64,000 nt of DNA, from contig JBKBHI010000004.1 in the NCBI GenBank assembly GCA_046297835.1, positions 1 through 64,000 on the forward strand, read 5' to 3'. The DNA is from CAMAVH01 sp046297835 (GTDB lineage: Bacteria; Pseudomonadota; Alphaproteobacteria; SMXQ01). A model generated the notes under the pieces. It searched no databases. It was not told the origin of the DNA and saw only the letters and a program-made list of their open reading frames with translations. This document shows, piece by piece, positions 1 to 8,461 of this stretch. Every line of letters begins with the position of its first letter. The first letter of the stretch is position 1. Position numbers and translations under genes: made by a program.

Positions 1-198
1 CGTCGGCGCGACATGGGCGGCGTGCCAGGCCGCGGGCAGGCCGGCGGCGCTCAAGGCTTCGGCGAGCCCGCCGTCGCGCAGCGCGAAGGGCGCGTCGGCG
101 CAGCGCTCGTCGGGCGCGCCGCAACCGATGGCGGCGCCCAACAAGGCGAGAGGAAGCTGGTGCGGGCGGGCGCGCGTCGCGCCGGAGATCGTGTTCAT
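1..198 (-). CDS. Arginase/ureohydrolase family protein, N-terminal part (cut by window edge)
   Basis: This frame reads leftward from an ATG at 198 and is still open at base 1, so only the first 66 residues are visible. They include LPLALLGAAIGCGAPDERCA and then APFALRDGGL, which resembles the N-terminal beta strand and the Gly/Cys-rich turn plus 'P-LR--GL' segment of arginase-family proteins. The metal-binding motifs lie further downstream and cannot be checked. Arginase would release ornithine and urea from arginine, which fits the divergent ornithine cyclodeaminase-family gene next door. No clear Shine-Dalgarno precedes the ATG. Agmatinase or formimidoylglutamase are alternatives within the same superfamily. 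Confidence 0.62.
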   Translation of the reverse strand, partial: MNTISGATRARPHQLPLALLGAAIGCGAPDERCADAPFALRDGGLAEALSAAGLPAAWHAAHVAPT

Positions 199-381
199 GT
201 CCGCACAAATGGCCCGCGCGCGCCGCCATTCAATCGCTTGGCGAAATTATTTCAATCCACAGAACTTGGCACGCCGCAACCTCGTGCAGTCGCGCGGTTG
301 CTCCTGCGTCCGGCGAGCGGCAATATGGCGCGTCAAATAAAAACGAGCGGCGTCCGGCCGCGCATCAGGGAAAGCTTCGCC

Positions 382-1509
382 ATGACTTTGATCATCACCG
401 ACGACGACGTGCGCCGCCTGTTCACGATGGACGATTGCATCGAGGCGATGGGCGTCGCCTTCGCCGATTTCGCCAAGGACGAGGCGGTGAACCGTCCGCG
501 CATGCGCTACGTCGCCAAGCATCCCGATCCCGCCTTGCGCTATTTCGCCAACGTGCATGTCGGGGCGGTGCCGTCCTACGGCATCGCCTGCGTACGCGCC
601 GGCTCGACCATCCTGCGGCCGGCGACGCCGGAAAATCCCTACCGCACCTACGAGAGCCCGACGCAGTTCAACTGGGGCTTCGCCATCCTGTTCAGCATCG
701 AGACGGCGGAGCCGCTGGCGCTGCTGCACGAGTTCCATCTGTCGGGGATGCGGGTCGGCGCGACCACCGCCATGGCGGTGGACCGCATGGCGCGGCCCGA
801 CGCGGCGACGCTCGGCCTGTTCGGCACCGGCAAGCAGGCGGCGGCCGCGCTCGAAGCGATCGCCTGCGTCCGCCCGCTGGCGCGGGTCAACGTCTACAGC
901 CCCAACCAGGAGCATCTGCGCGATTTCGTCGCGCGCATGAACCGCAGCAACTACTCCGCCAAAGCCAAGGAGGGCGGCATGGAAGTGGTGGCCGCGAAAG
1001 ACGCCCGCGCCGTCGTGGCCGGCGCCGATGTCGTGGTCTGCGCCACCAATTCGATGAAGGCTTTGTTCGACGGCGATTGGCTCGAGGACGGCCAGATGGT
1101 CGTGACCACCGCCAATTCCGACGTCACCAACAAACGCTCCGAAGTGGACCGGCGCGTCTTCGAGCGCGCGACCGCCGTGGTGGTGAACGATTGGGAGACG
1201 GTGGTCGACAACCAGCAGAGCGAGCTCTTGGACTTGGTGACGAGCGGCGCGATCCCCGAAAGCCGCGTCGTCGAGCTGGGCAAGGTGGCGAGCGGCGAAG
1301 CCCAGCTGCGCCAGCCGCCGCGCGGGAGCGGAGAGCGCGGCATCCTCTATTTCAAGAACAACTCCGGCCTCGCCATCCAGTTCGCCGCCGCCGGCGGGCT
1401 GATCTACAAGAAGGCGCTGGCGGAGGGCGTGGAGAAATCGATCCCGCGCGAATGGCTCGGCACCGATCTGTCCGCCCTGTTCGCCGCCGGCTTCCGGCCC
1501 TCGCCCTGA
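382..1509 (+). CDS. Ornithine cyclodeaminase/mu-crystallin family protein
   Basis: This 375-residue protein has the ornithine cyclodeaminase/mu-crystallin layout. The N-terminal half carries the substrate-side residues (RPRMRYVAKHPD near residue 38 and the MRVGATTAMAVDRMA segment near residue 125). A Rossmann domain follows with LGLFGTGKQAAAALEAI near residue 145. Characterised members deaminate ornithine to proline with internal NAD+ recycling, while others are ketimine or imino-acid reductases or alanine dehydrogenases, so the substrate is not certain. The open frame runs upstream to base 13, but that part is Arg-rich and not family-like. The ATG at 382, preceded by GGGAAAG, is the natural start. 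The divergent arginase-like gene supports an arginine/ornithine catabolic role. Confidence 0.85.
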   Translation: MTLIITDDDVRRLFTMDDCIEAMGVAFADFAKDEAVNRPRMRYVAKHPDPALRYFANVHVGAVPSYGIACVRAGSTILRPATPENPYRTYESPTQFNWGFAILFSIETAEPLALLHEFHLSGMRVGATTAMAVDRMARPDAATLGLFGTGKQAAAALEAIACVRPLARVNVYSPNQEHLRDFVARMNRSNYSAKAKEGGMEVVAAKDARAVVAGADVVVCATNSMKALFDGDWLEDGQMVVTTANSDVTNKRSEVDRRVFERATAVVVNDWETVVDNQQSELLDLVTSGAIPESRVVELGKVASGEAQLRQPPRGSGERGILYFKNNSGLAIQFAAAGGLIYKKALAEGVEKSIPREWLGTDLSALFAAGFRPSP

Positions 1510-1721
1510 GGCGGCCGCGCGCTGGCGGCGGATCTATCGCCTTCGCCTATGTTGCCGCGCGAAACAGGCGGAAACAGGGCGTAAAATCCTCCCACCCTTG
1601 CCCGTTGCCTATATAATGGCGGCATAAGACAACCCTCCGGCCGTCTTGCTCGCCGCGCGTTCTTCGCCGCGGCGCGCCGGCTCGCGAGGACGAGCGGGAG
1701 AGAGAGCATGAGGCGGGTCCC

Positions 1722-3014
1722 ATGAAGGTGCCGGGCGGTTTCGCGGCGATACGCCAAACCTTCGCCATCCGCAATTACCGCCTCTATGTCTTCGGCCATC
1801 TCACGTCGAACACCGGCCTATGGGTGCAGCGCATCGCCATCGGCTGGCTCACTTGGGACCTGACCGAATCGGCCGGCTGGCTCGGCCTGATCGCTTTCGC
1901 CGACCAGGTGCCGACGATCCTGCTCGGCCTGATCGCCGGCGCGGTCGTCGACCGCATGGATTATTTCAAGCTGCTGCGCATCACCCAGGCGCTGCAGCTG
2001 CTCCACGCCTTTCTGCTGGCGGCCTGCACGCTGCTCGGCGTCATGGACATCTGGCTGCTGCTGGCGCTCACGCTCAGCCGCGGCATCATCGTCGCCTTCA
2101 ACCGTCCGTCGCGCATGACGATGATCTATTCGCTGGTCGGGCGCGACCTGCTGGCTTCGGCCATCGCCCTGAACTCGACGATCTTCAATTCGTCGCGCTT
2201 CACCGGCCCGGCTATCGGCGGGGCGCTGATCGTCGCCGGCGGCGCCGGCTGGACCTTCGCCGTCGCCTTCCTGATGTTCTTCGCCTTCACCGTGACGCTG
2301 CGGCTGATCCGGATTCCCGAAGCGCCGCCCAAAGAGCGCTCGGGCCGCTCGCTGCTGCGCGAATCCTGGGAGGGCGTGCAATATGTCGCGCGCCATCCGG
2401 GCATCCGGCTGCAACTCGCCATCCTCATCATCACGTCGCTGTTCGCGCGGCCGCTGACCGATCTTCTGCCGGGCTTCGCCGCGGATATTTTCCAGCGCGG
2501 GCCGGACGGCCTGGCCTGGCTGCTGGCGTTCCACGGCATCGGCGCGATGGTCGGCGGTTCCATGCTGGCGGCGCGCAGCCAGGTGAAGGGGCTCACGCAG
2601 ATCACCATCGCCAATATTTTGGTGATGGCGGTCGCGCTGGTGCTGTTCGCCGTCACCACCAATTTCTGGCTTGCCTGCCTCTTGTCGGGCATCGCCGGCT
2701 ACGCCTTCATCGTGCAGGGCACGAGCAACCAGACGCTGATCCAGTCGGCGGTCGACCCCGCTCTGCGCGGCCGCGTCATCAGCGCCTACGCCCTGGTGGC
2801 GCGCGGCGGCCCGGCGGTCGGCGCGCTGATTCTCGGCGTCGCCGCCGATCATGTCGGCTTGCGCTGGCCCGTCGCCATCGGCGGCGCGCTCTGCCTGATC
2901 GCATGGGTCTGGGCGATGAGCCGGCGAAAGTTCCTGGCCGACGCGCTGGAGGTCGACCCCGCCGGCCTGCAAGGCGGCAAGCGCGTCGCCATCGGCGATA
3001 AAGCCGCGCCGTGA
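1722..3014 (+). CDS. MFS transporter, EntS-like/MFS_3 family (copy 1)
   Basis: This 430-residue, very hydrophobic protein fits a 12-helix major facilitator. It has the family hallmarks GLWVQRIAIGWLTWDLT near residue 30, VVDRMDYFKLLRITQ near residue 75, FNRPSRMTMIYSLVGRDLL and the internal ARPLTDLLPGFA. These resemble the MFS_3/enterobactin-exporter (EntS) branch, usually drug or siderophore efflux. The substrate is unknown. The next gene is a close paralogue in the same orientation 52 bases on, so the two are probably co-transcribed and arose by duplication. A good -10 hexamer TATAAT lies at 1612-1617, but I see no matching -35. An alternative ATG lies upstream at 1708 in another frame; the frame used here is the only one giving MFS sequence. 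Confidence 0.88.
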   Translation: MKVPGGFAAIRQTFAIRNYRLYVFGHLTSNTGLWVQRIAIGWLTWDLTESAGWLGLIAFADQVPTILLGLIAGAVVDRMDYFKLLRITQALQLLHAFLLAACTLLGVMDIWLLLALTLSRGIIVAFNRPSRMTMIYSLVGRDLLASAIALNSTIFNSSRFTGPAIGGALIVAGGAGWTFAVAFLMFFAFTVTLRLIRIPEAPPKERSGRSLLRESWEGVQYVARHPGIRLQLAILIITSLFARPLTDLLPGFAADIFQRGPDGLAWLLAFHGIGAMVGGSMLAARSQVKGLTQITIANILVMAVALVLFAVTTNFWLACLLSGIAGYAFIVQGTSNQTLIQSAVDPALRGRVISAYALVARGGPAVGALILGVAADHVGLRWPVAIGGALCLIAWVWAMSRRKFLADALEVDPAGLQGGKRVAIGDKAAP

Positions 3015-3066
3015 CGGCGGGGCGTCGCGATCTGGGGCCGGGCGAAGCCAGGAGGAGGGCGCGCCG

Positions 3067-4419
3067 ATGAAAATGATGCCCGACCTGAAGCTGCCCGACC
3101 TGAAGCTGCCTGGCGGGTTCCGCATGCTCGCGCGCACGCTCGCGCTGCGCGACTACCGGCTCTACGTCATCGGCAATTTCACCTCCTACACCGGCCTCTG
3201 GGTGCAGCGCGTCGCCATCGGCTGGCTCGCCTGGCAGCTCACCGGCTCGCCGGCCTGGCTCGGCATCATCGCCTTCGCCGACCAGGCGCCGACCCTGCTG
3301 CTCGGCCTGTTCGCCGGCGCGCTGACCGACCGCATGGACTATTTCAAGCTGCTGCGGATCACCCAGGGGCTCACGCTGCTCTATTCCGCGATCATGGCGC
3401 TGCTCGCCTTCACCGGCTGGATCGACATTTGGAGCCTGCTGGCGCTGACCGTGTTCCGCGGCACCATCGTCGCCTTCAACCGGCCGTCGCGCATGACGGT
3501 GGTCTACCATCTGGTCGGCCGCGACCTGCTGCCCTCGGCGGTGTCGCTCAATTCGATGATCTTCAATTCCTCGCGCTTCATCGGCCCGGCGATCGGCGGC
3601 GGCATCATCGTCCTCGCCGGCACCGGCTGGACCTTCGCCGTCGGCGCGTTGATGTTCCTGGTCTTCACCGTCTGCCTCAGGATGATGAACGCGCCGGCGG
3701 TGCCGATGCCGGAGCGCGGGCACCAGTCGATCCTCGCCGAATCGATGGAAGGCTTGCGCTACGTCGTCGCCCATCCTGGGTTGCGCATGCAGATGACGAT
3801 TCTCACCGTCACCAGCCTGTTCGCGCGGCCTCTGACCGATATGTTCCCGGGCTTCGCCGACGAGGTGTTCGGCAACGGCGCGCACGGGCTGGCGCTGCTG
3901 CAAAGCGCGCAAGGCGTCGGCGCGATGGTCGGCGGCGCGCTCATGCTCGGCCACGGCCGCTTGCAGGGGCTGACCCGCCTGACGCTGGCCAACATCGTGG
4001 TGATGAGCCTGGCCACCATCGGTTTCGCCCTGGTGGGCGGCGACATGTTCTGGCTCGCCTGCCTGCTGATCGTCGTTGTCGGCTTCGCCCTGACCCTGCA
4101 GAGCACGGGCAACCAAACGCTGATCCAATCAGCCGCCGACCCGGAGATGCGCGGCCGCGTGCTCGGGCTTTACGGCCTCGTCGCGCGCGGCGGCCCGGCG
4201 CTCGGCGCCCTGCTGATGGGCGTCGGCTCCGAGCATTTCGGCTTTCGCGCGCCGGCCATCGTCGGCGCCGGCCTGTGTCTGCTGCTGTGGATTTGGGCAT
4301 GGCGCTTGCGTGGGCAGATCGCGGAAAATCTCGAAATCGATCCGCCGAATTCGGACCAAAAGCCCGGCCGCGAGGCCGGCGGCGGCGACAAAGGCCGCGC
4401 GGGTCGGCCCGACGCCTGA
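3067..4419 (+). CDS. MFS transporter, EntS-like/MFS_3 family (copy 2)
   Basis: This 450-residue 12-helix major facilitator is paralogous to the preceding gene along its whole length. Shared blocks include GLWVQRVAIGWLAWQLT, LTDRMDYFKLLRITQG, FNRPSRMTVVYHLVGRDLL and QTLIQSAADPEMRGRV. A short charged N-terminal extension repeats the unit LKLPD/LKLPG twice before the first helix. The C-terminus is a hydrophilic Gly/Lys tail of about 30 residues. The start is well set by a strong purine-rich Shine-Dalgarno (AGGAGGAGGG) just upstream of the ATG. The two adjacent copies may be redundant or may form a pair with different substrates; the sequence does not decide. The GntR-type regulator that follows is the obvious candidate local regulator. 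Confidence 0.88.
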   Translation: MKMMPDLKLPDLKLPGGFRMLARTLALRDYRLYVIGNFTSYTGLWVQRVAIGWLAWQLTGSPAWLGIIAFADQAPTLLLGLFAGALTDRMDYFKLLRITQGLTLLYSAIMALLAFTGWIDIWSLLALTVFRGTIVAFNRPSRMTVVYHLVGRDLLPSAVSLNSMIFNSSRFIGPAIGGGIIVLAGTGWTFAVGALMFLVFTVCLRMMNAPAVPMPERGHQSILAESMEGLRYVVAHPGLRMQMTILTVTSLFARPLTDMFPGFADEVFGNGAHGLALLQSAQGVGAMVGGALMLGHGRLQGLTRLTLANIVVMSLATIGFALVGGDMFWLACLLIVVVGFALTLQSTGNQTLIQSAADPEMRGRVLGLYGLVARGGPALGALLMGVGSEHFGFRAPAIVGAGLCLLLWIWAWRLRGQIAENLEIDPPNSDQKPGREAGGGDKGRAGRPDA

Positions 4420-4439
4420 CGCGCGCCGGCGCGGCGCGT

Positions 4440-4467
4440 TAGACAGGGCGCGGGTTTCGTCTATAAT
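4440..4467 (+). promoter_or_regulatory. Sigma-70-type promoter for the GntR-family gene
   Basis: TAGACA (4440-4445, one mismatch to TTGACA) and TATAAT (4462-4467, perfect) are separated by 16 bases and end 38 bases before the GTG start of the GntR gene. Its position implies that the regulator is transcribed separately from the two MFS genes. I found no clear GntR palindrome next to it. Confidence 0.55.
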
Positions 4468-4505
4468 CCCGGCTAAATCGGCTTCAAAAAATTTGCAGGG
4501 CAGGC

Positions 4506-5261
4506 GTGAACAGACGAATCGAGTCGCGCGAGCGGATCGGCGATGCGCCGGATTTTCATCCGCTTTATGCGCAAATCAAGGAACTGCTGATCCAGCGCGT
4601 CATGCGCGGCGATTGGAAGCCGGGCGAGCTGCTGCCCAGCGAGTTCAAGCTCGCGGCCGAGTTCAAGGTCAGCCAGGGCACCGTGCGCAAGGCGCTCGAC
4701 GAAATGTCGGCCGAGAAGCTGGTGATCCGCCAGCAGGGCAAAGGCACGTTCGTCGCCGCGCGCGACGGCCGCAGCACGCCGTTCCATTTCTTCCGCATCC
4801 GGCCCGATATGGGCGGCCCGTGGGATCCGGCGACCAAGCTGATTTCCGTCACGCTTGACGCGCCCACGACCCAGGAGGCCGAGGTGCTCGGCCTCGCCGC
4901 CGACGAGGGGGTCTATCGCATCACGCGCACGCGCAGCTTCGGCGGCGCGCCGATGCTGCTCGACAAGATGGCGCTGCCGCAAAATCGCTTCGCCGATCTG
5001 GAGACGATCTATCGGCGCAACGAGCCGACCAACATCTATGTGGTGCTGGAACGCGAATACGGCGTGCTGGTGGTGCGAGCGCAGGAGCGCCTGCGCGCCA
5101 TCGTCGCCACCGAGGAAGACCAGGCGCTGCTCGGCGTCGCGCCGGGCACGCCGCTGCTCACCATCGAGCGCGTCTCGTTCGGCATCGACAATACGCCGAT
5201 CGAGAGCCGCCGCGTCGCGGTCGACACGCGCCATCATCATTACGCCAGCCTGCTGACGTAA
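4506..5261 (+). CDS. GntR-family transcriptional regulator (HutC/UTRA type)
   Basis: This 251-residue regulator has an N-terminal winged helix-turn-helix at about residues 15-80, visible as FHPLYAQIKELLIQRVMRG, LPSEFKLAAEFKVSQGTVRK and VIRQQGKGTFVA. The last segment is the classic GntR wing sequence. Residues 95-245 match a UTRA ligand domain: repeated YRITRTRSF/LLTIERVSF beta units with IESRRVAV near the end. HutC-type members bind small catabolites and repress neighbouring operons. Here the neighbours are two MFS exporters upstream and the ferredoxin genes beyond a bidirectional terminator. Translation starts at GTG 4506; no internal ATG keeps the HTH intact. Confidence 0.88.
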   Translation: MNRRIESRERIGDAPDFHPLYAQIKELLIQRVMRGDWKPGELLPSEFKLAAEFKVSQGTVRKALDEMSAEKLVIRQQGKGTFVAARDGRSTPFHFFRIRPDMGGPWDPATKLISVTLDAPTTQEAEVLGLAADEGVYRITRTRSFGGAPMLLDKMALPQNRFADLETIYRRNEPTNIYVVLEREYGVLVVRAQERLRAIVATEEDQALLGVAPGTPLLTIERVSFGIDNTPIESRRVAVDTRHHHYASLLT

Positions 5262-5302
5262 GAGGCGGCGAGCGAGCCGTCCGAGATGATGGCCGTCGAA
5301 AC

Positions 5303-5332
5303 AAAAAGGCCCGGATCGCTCCGGGCCTTTTT
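5303..5332. terminator. Bidirectional Rho-independent terminator
   Basis: A perfect 13-bp stem begins with five A and ends with five T around the GC core GGCCCGGA/TCCGGGCC with loop TCGC. It gives a U-run in both directions and sits between the convergent GntR gene and ferredoxin-reductase gene, so it serves both. Confidence 0.9.
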
Positions 5333-5352
5333 CGTTTTCGCGATCAGCGATT

Positions 5353-6699
5353 CTACAGATCGAGGATCAGCTTCTTCACGCCGGGCGCGGCGCGCGAGAC
5401 GCAGGTCATGATCTTCTTGTTCGCGGCCTTGTCTTCGGCCGACAGCACGGCGTCGCGATGGTCGGCCGCGCCGGCGAGAAGGCGCACTTCGCAGGTCGAG
5501 CAGACGCCTTCCTCGCAGGAGGAATCGACGTCGATGCCGGCGGCGCGCACCGCTTCGAGAATCGACTTGTCGGCCGGCACCGGCACGGTGAGGCCCTGGC
5601 GCGACAGCAGCACCTCGAACGGCTCGTTGACCTGGCCTTCCTTGGCGACGGCCGGCGGCGGCGAGAACAGCTCGAAATGGACGCAGCCTTCGGGCCAGTG
5701 CGCGGTGGCGGCGCGCACGGCGTTGAGAAAGCCGTTGGGGCCGCAAATATAGACGTGGCTGCCCGGGCGGTGCTCGGCGAGCAGGGTCTTGAAATTCAGG
5801 CCCTTCGCCGGATCGCCGCCGTCATGGGTGAACACCACGTTGTCGCCGCACAGCTCCTTGATCTCGTCGTAGAAGGCGGTGTCGGCCTGTTCGCGCGAGC
5901 AATAATAGAGCGTGTATTTCTCGCCGATGGCTTTCAGCCGGTGCGCCATCGCCTTCATCGGCGTGATGCCGATGCCGCCGCCGATCAGGATGTGCTCGCC
6001 GGCGCTTTCCGCGAGCGGGAAGGCGTTGGACGGCGGCATGACGGTGAGCGTGTCGCCGGCCTTGACGTTGTCGTGCATCCAGGCCGAGCCGCCGCGCCCG
6101 GCCTTCTCGCGCATGATGCCGAGCACGTAGCGGTGGCGCTCGGCCGGATCGTTCGCCAGCGAATAGGAGCGGCGATGGCCGCCGCCGGTGACGATGTCGA
6201 TATGCGCGCCGGCGGTGAATTCCGGCAGCATGCCGCCGTCGGGCGCGACCAGCTCGAACAGGCGGATGGTGCTGGAAAGGTCTTCGACGCGCGAGACGGT
6301 CAATTTCAGTTGGTTGCGCAGCTTGGGCTTGGGGCGCTTCTGGTCGGGCTCGAGATAGAGCCGCTCGACGCGCTCGCCGTTCAGCACATGCTTGGTGAGG
6401 ATTTCCTCGACGTCGTCGACGGTCTCGGCGTTGTACCAGGTGCCTTCCGGATAGATCACCAGGGTCGGCCCGAGCTCGCAGCGTTCCAGGCAGCCCGACT
6501 GGTTGACGCGGATGTTCTTGATGCCGAGCTCTTTGGCGCGCTTCTTGAAATGCGCGTGCAGCTCCTTGCCGCCGCGGTCGGCGCAGCAGCCGCGCGGATG
6601 GCCCTTGGGCCGCTCGTTGACGCAGCAGAAAATGTGCGTGTCGTAGAAGTGCTGTTTCTCGTCAGCGGTCGCGGGCTTGTCTGAAGTCTGCACGGTCAT
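5353..6699 (-). CDS. Three-domain fusion: thioredoxin-fold [2Fe-2S] ferredoxin + FAD/NAD(P) reductase + plant-type [2Fe-2S] ferredoxin
   Basis: This 448-residue electron-transfer protein joins three modules. Residues about 20-105 are a thioredoxin-fold ferredoxin (FCCVNERPKGHPRGCC, then SGCLERCELGP, four cysteines for one [2Fe-2S]). Residues about 128-345 are an FNR-like reductase with the flavin motif RRYSLAND and nucleotide motifs GGGIGITPMKAM and YICGPNGFL. Residues about 360-448 are a plant-type ferredoxin (SSCEEGVCSTCEV ... MTCVS). The last two modules match the order of phthalate dioxygenase reductase/vanillate demethylase reductase (VanB). The extra N-terminal ferredoxin is homologous to the stand-alone gene just upstream. 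It presumably passes NAD(P)H electrons to an oxygenase or other acceptor not encoded here; the partner is unknown. Confidence 0.88.
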   Translation of the reverse strand: MTVQTSDKPATADEKQHFYDTHIFCCVNERPKGHPRGCCADRGGKELHAHFKKRAKELGIKNIRVNQSGCLERCELGPTLVIYPEGTWYNAETVDDVEEILTKHVLNGERVERLYLEPDQKRPKPKLRNQLKLTVSRVEDLSSTIRLFELVAPDGGMLPEFTAGAHIDIVTGGGHRRSYSLANDPAERHRYVLGIMREKAGRGGSAWMHDNVKAGDTLTVMPPSNAFPLAESAGEHILIGGGIGITPMKAMAHRLKAIGEKYTLYYCSREQADTAFYDEIKELCGDNVVFTHDGGDPAKGLNFKTLLAEHRPGSHVYICGPNGFLNAVRAATAHWPEGCVHFELFSPPPAVAKEGQVNEPFEVLLSRQGLTVPVPADKSILEAVRAAGIDVDSSCEEGVCSTCEVRLLAGAADHRDAVLSAEDKAANKKIMTCVSRAAPGVKKLILDL

Positions 6700-6718
6700 G
6701 CTCTGCGCAATCCTGTTC

Positions 6719-7120
6719 TTACTCGGCAGCGCCCATCGGGGCGGCCTTGGCGAGGCGCGCCTCGCGGTCTTTCGGCAGACGGTCGCCGTTCTCCAGCAGC
6801 AGCCGCGCCACCGGCTTGCCCTCGATCAGATGGCTCTGCAGGATCTCGTCGATGTCTTCCTTGCTGTTGAACGTGTACCAGGCGCCCTCGGGATAGATCA
6901 CCAGGGCGGGGCCCATCTCGCAGCGCTCGAGGCAGCCCGAGGGGTTGATGCGCGCGTCCTTGACGCCGAGCTTGCGCGCCTGGCTCGTCATGTATTTCAG
7001 CAGCTCGACCGAGCCGCGGGCGCTGCAGCAGCCGCGCGGATGGTCGGCCGGGCGCACGTTCTGGCACATGAAGACGTGCTTCTCGTAGACCATCTTCGGC
7101 TCGGTCGGGACTTTGCTCAT
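6719..7120 (-). CDS. Stand-alone (2Fe-2S) ferredoxin, thioredoxin-like fold
   Basis: This 133-residue protein has the thioredoxin-like ferredoxin signature: FMCQNVRPADHPRGCC near residue 18 and NPSGCLERCEMGPALVIYPEG near residue 60. That is the C-x11-C and C-x3-C ligand set of NuoE/clostridial-type [2Fe-2S] proteins. It is a clear paralogue of the N-terminal domain of the downstream fusion protein, with matching HPRGCC, SGCLERCE and VIYPEG segments. Only 19 bases separate the genes, so they are an operon with this gene first. It is likely a soluble electron carrier paired with the fusion reductase. Confidence 0.88.
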   Translation of the reverse strand: MSKVPTEPKMVYEKHVFMCQNVRPADHPRGCCSARGSVELLKYMTSQARKLGVKDARINPSGCLERCEMGPALVIYPEGAWYTFNSKEDIDEILQSHLIEGKPVARLLLENGDRLPKDREARLAKAAPMGAAE

Positions 7121-7333
7121 GGCGGCTCTCTGGCTGGCGGCGCGCGATCAGGCGGGCCGGCGATGCGACAGGATGGTGGCGGCGGGCGCAAAATAACGGA
7201 CGCAAGGCCGCCCGTCCATCGCCGGGCCGCGGTTCCGCCGGGGCGCAAACACCTGGATGAAATAGGGTTTTACGCCGCTTTTGCAAGCCGGCCGCTGCGA
7301 GCGGCTCGCAAGCCGCGAGCCGCGCAAAAGAAT

Positions 7334-7357
7334 TGGCCCGGTTCGTCAACCGGGCCA
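7334..7357 (-). terminator. Terminator hairpin of the ABC/DUF4340 operon
   Basis: The perfect 10-bp inverted repeat TGGCCCGGTT/AACCGGGCCA has a 4-base loop and starts 12 bases past the DUF4340 stop. On the minus strand it is followed by ATTCTTTT, a modest U-rich tail. Confidence 0.65.
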
Positions 7358-7369
7358 GGGCTTTAGCCG

Positions 7370-8449
7370 TCAGCTTTTGGGTTTCGGCTGGATCAGGTCG
7401 TCGAGCGTCTTGCGCAGATGGCCGAGCTCGTAGGACGGCACGCCGTAGACCCAGCCGGCGGCGCGGTCGTTGATCGTGGCGATCTCCTTGGCCAGCGCTT
7501 CCTTGTCGCCCTCGGGCTTGTCCTCGGAGGCGACGCCGGTCGCGTCGGGCAGCATGCCGGCGCGCACGGTCGCCCAGGAGCGGCCCTCGGCTTCGACGAG
7601 CCACAGGTCGAGCTTGAGCCCGTCCCAGGTGACGAACTCGGCCCACGGCCGCGCGTTGGTGTCGATCTTCACCTGGTCGGCTTTACGGACATCCTCGAAG
7701 TTGAGCTGCTGGACGACGCGCGCGACGTCCTCCGCGCCGAAGATGTCCTTGGTCTCGTAATCGTCGGGCATGCCTTCGATCGTGTAGTCGCGTTCGTCGC
7801 GGCTGGCCTTGAAGACGCGCACGCGCGGGCCCTTGGCCGGCGTGTTGAGCGTCGCCTCGCGCACGCGCGGCAGGTCGATCTGCGCCACGGTGGTGTCGAC
7901 CCAGCCGGTGCGGTTGATCGGCAGCTCGACCTTGCCCTTCACCAGCCAGGCGCGCGCCTCGTCCGGCAGGCGGGCGTAGAGGCTCTCCTGGCCGACCATG
8001 GCGGATTTCACGCGGCCGACCACGACATCGGCGAGCTCCTTGCCGCTGGCGTCGAAAAACTGCAGCCGCGCCGACTTGGCCTCGCTGGTCGTCGGCTCGC
8101 CGAGGTCGAGCTTGTCGTACAGCTCGGGCCGCGCCGTCTTGGGCTCGAAGGTCTGCAGGCGGGCGATGCCGTGGATCGCCTCGTCGACCTGCATCTTGAA
8201 GGCGGGATAGCCGGAAAGCTCGTTCACCGTCCAGCTCTCGGGCCCGGTCTTGACGATGGTGGTCGTGTCGCCGGCGCGGGTCCAGGCGATCTTGGCGACG
8301 TTGCCGGTCGCCTTGGCGAGATCGGCGAGCAGGATGGTGCCCGGCGCGCGCGTGGCGGGACCGGTGTCGCGCGTCGAGAGCGTGACGATGACGGCGACGA
8401 CGGCGATCAGCGTGGCGAGCGCGAGGCCGAGGAAGGCGCGAAGGCTCAT
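7370..8449 (-). CDS. DUF4340 domain-containing protein
   Basis: This 359-residue protein has one N-terminal membrane helix (FLGLALATLIAVVAVIVTLS) and a long extracytoplasmic domain with the DUF4340 pattern: GTILLADLAKATGNVAKI, then SWTVNELSGYPAFKMQVDEAI and a repeated structure after residue 180. The molecular function is unknown. DUF4340 genes usually follow a GldG-like gene and an ABC-2 ATPase and permease, as here, so the product probably belongs to that envelope complex. The ATG is preceded by GGGAG and lies 12 bases after the stop of the upstream gene. Confidence 0.82.
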   Translation of the reverse strand: MSLRAFLGLALATLIAVVAVIVTLSTRDTGPATRAPGTILLADLAKATGNVAKIAWTRAGDTTTIVKTGPESWTVNELSGYPAFKMQVDEAIHGIARLQTFEPKTARPELYDKLDLGEPTTSEAKSARLQFFDASGKELADVVVGRVKSAMVGQESLYARLPDEARAWLVKGKVELPINRTGWVDTTVAQIDLPRVREATLNTPAKGPRVRVFKASRDERDYTIEGMPDDYETKDIFGAEDVARVVQQLNFEDVRKADQVKIDTNARPWAEFVTWDGLKLDLWLVEAEGRSWATVRAGMLPDATGVASEDKPEGDKEALAKEIATINDRAAGWVYGVPSYELGHLRKTLDDLIQPKPKS

Positions 8450-8461
8450 GGCGTGTCTCCC

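Noticed and set aside
1818..4128. Two overlapping minus-strand frames of 439 and 449 residues opposite the MFS genes
   Set aside because: Gln/Arg/His-rich antisense shadows; similar to each other only because the MFS genes are paralogous.
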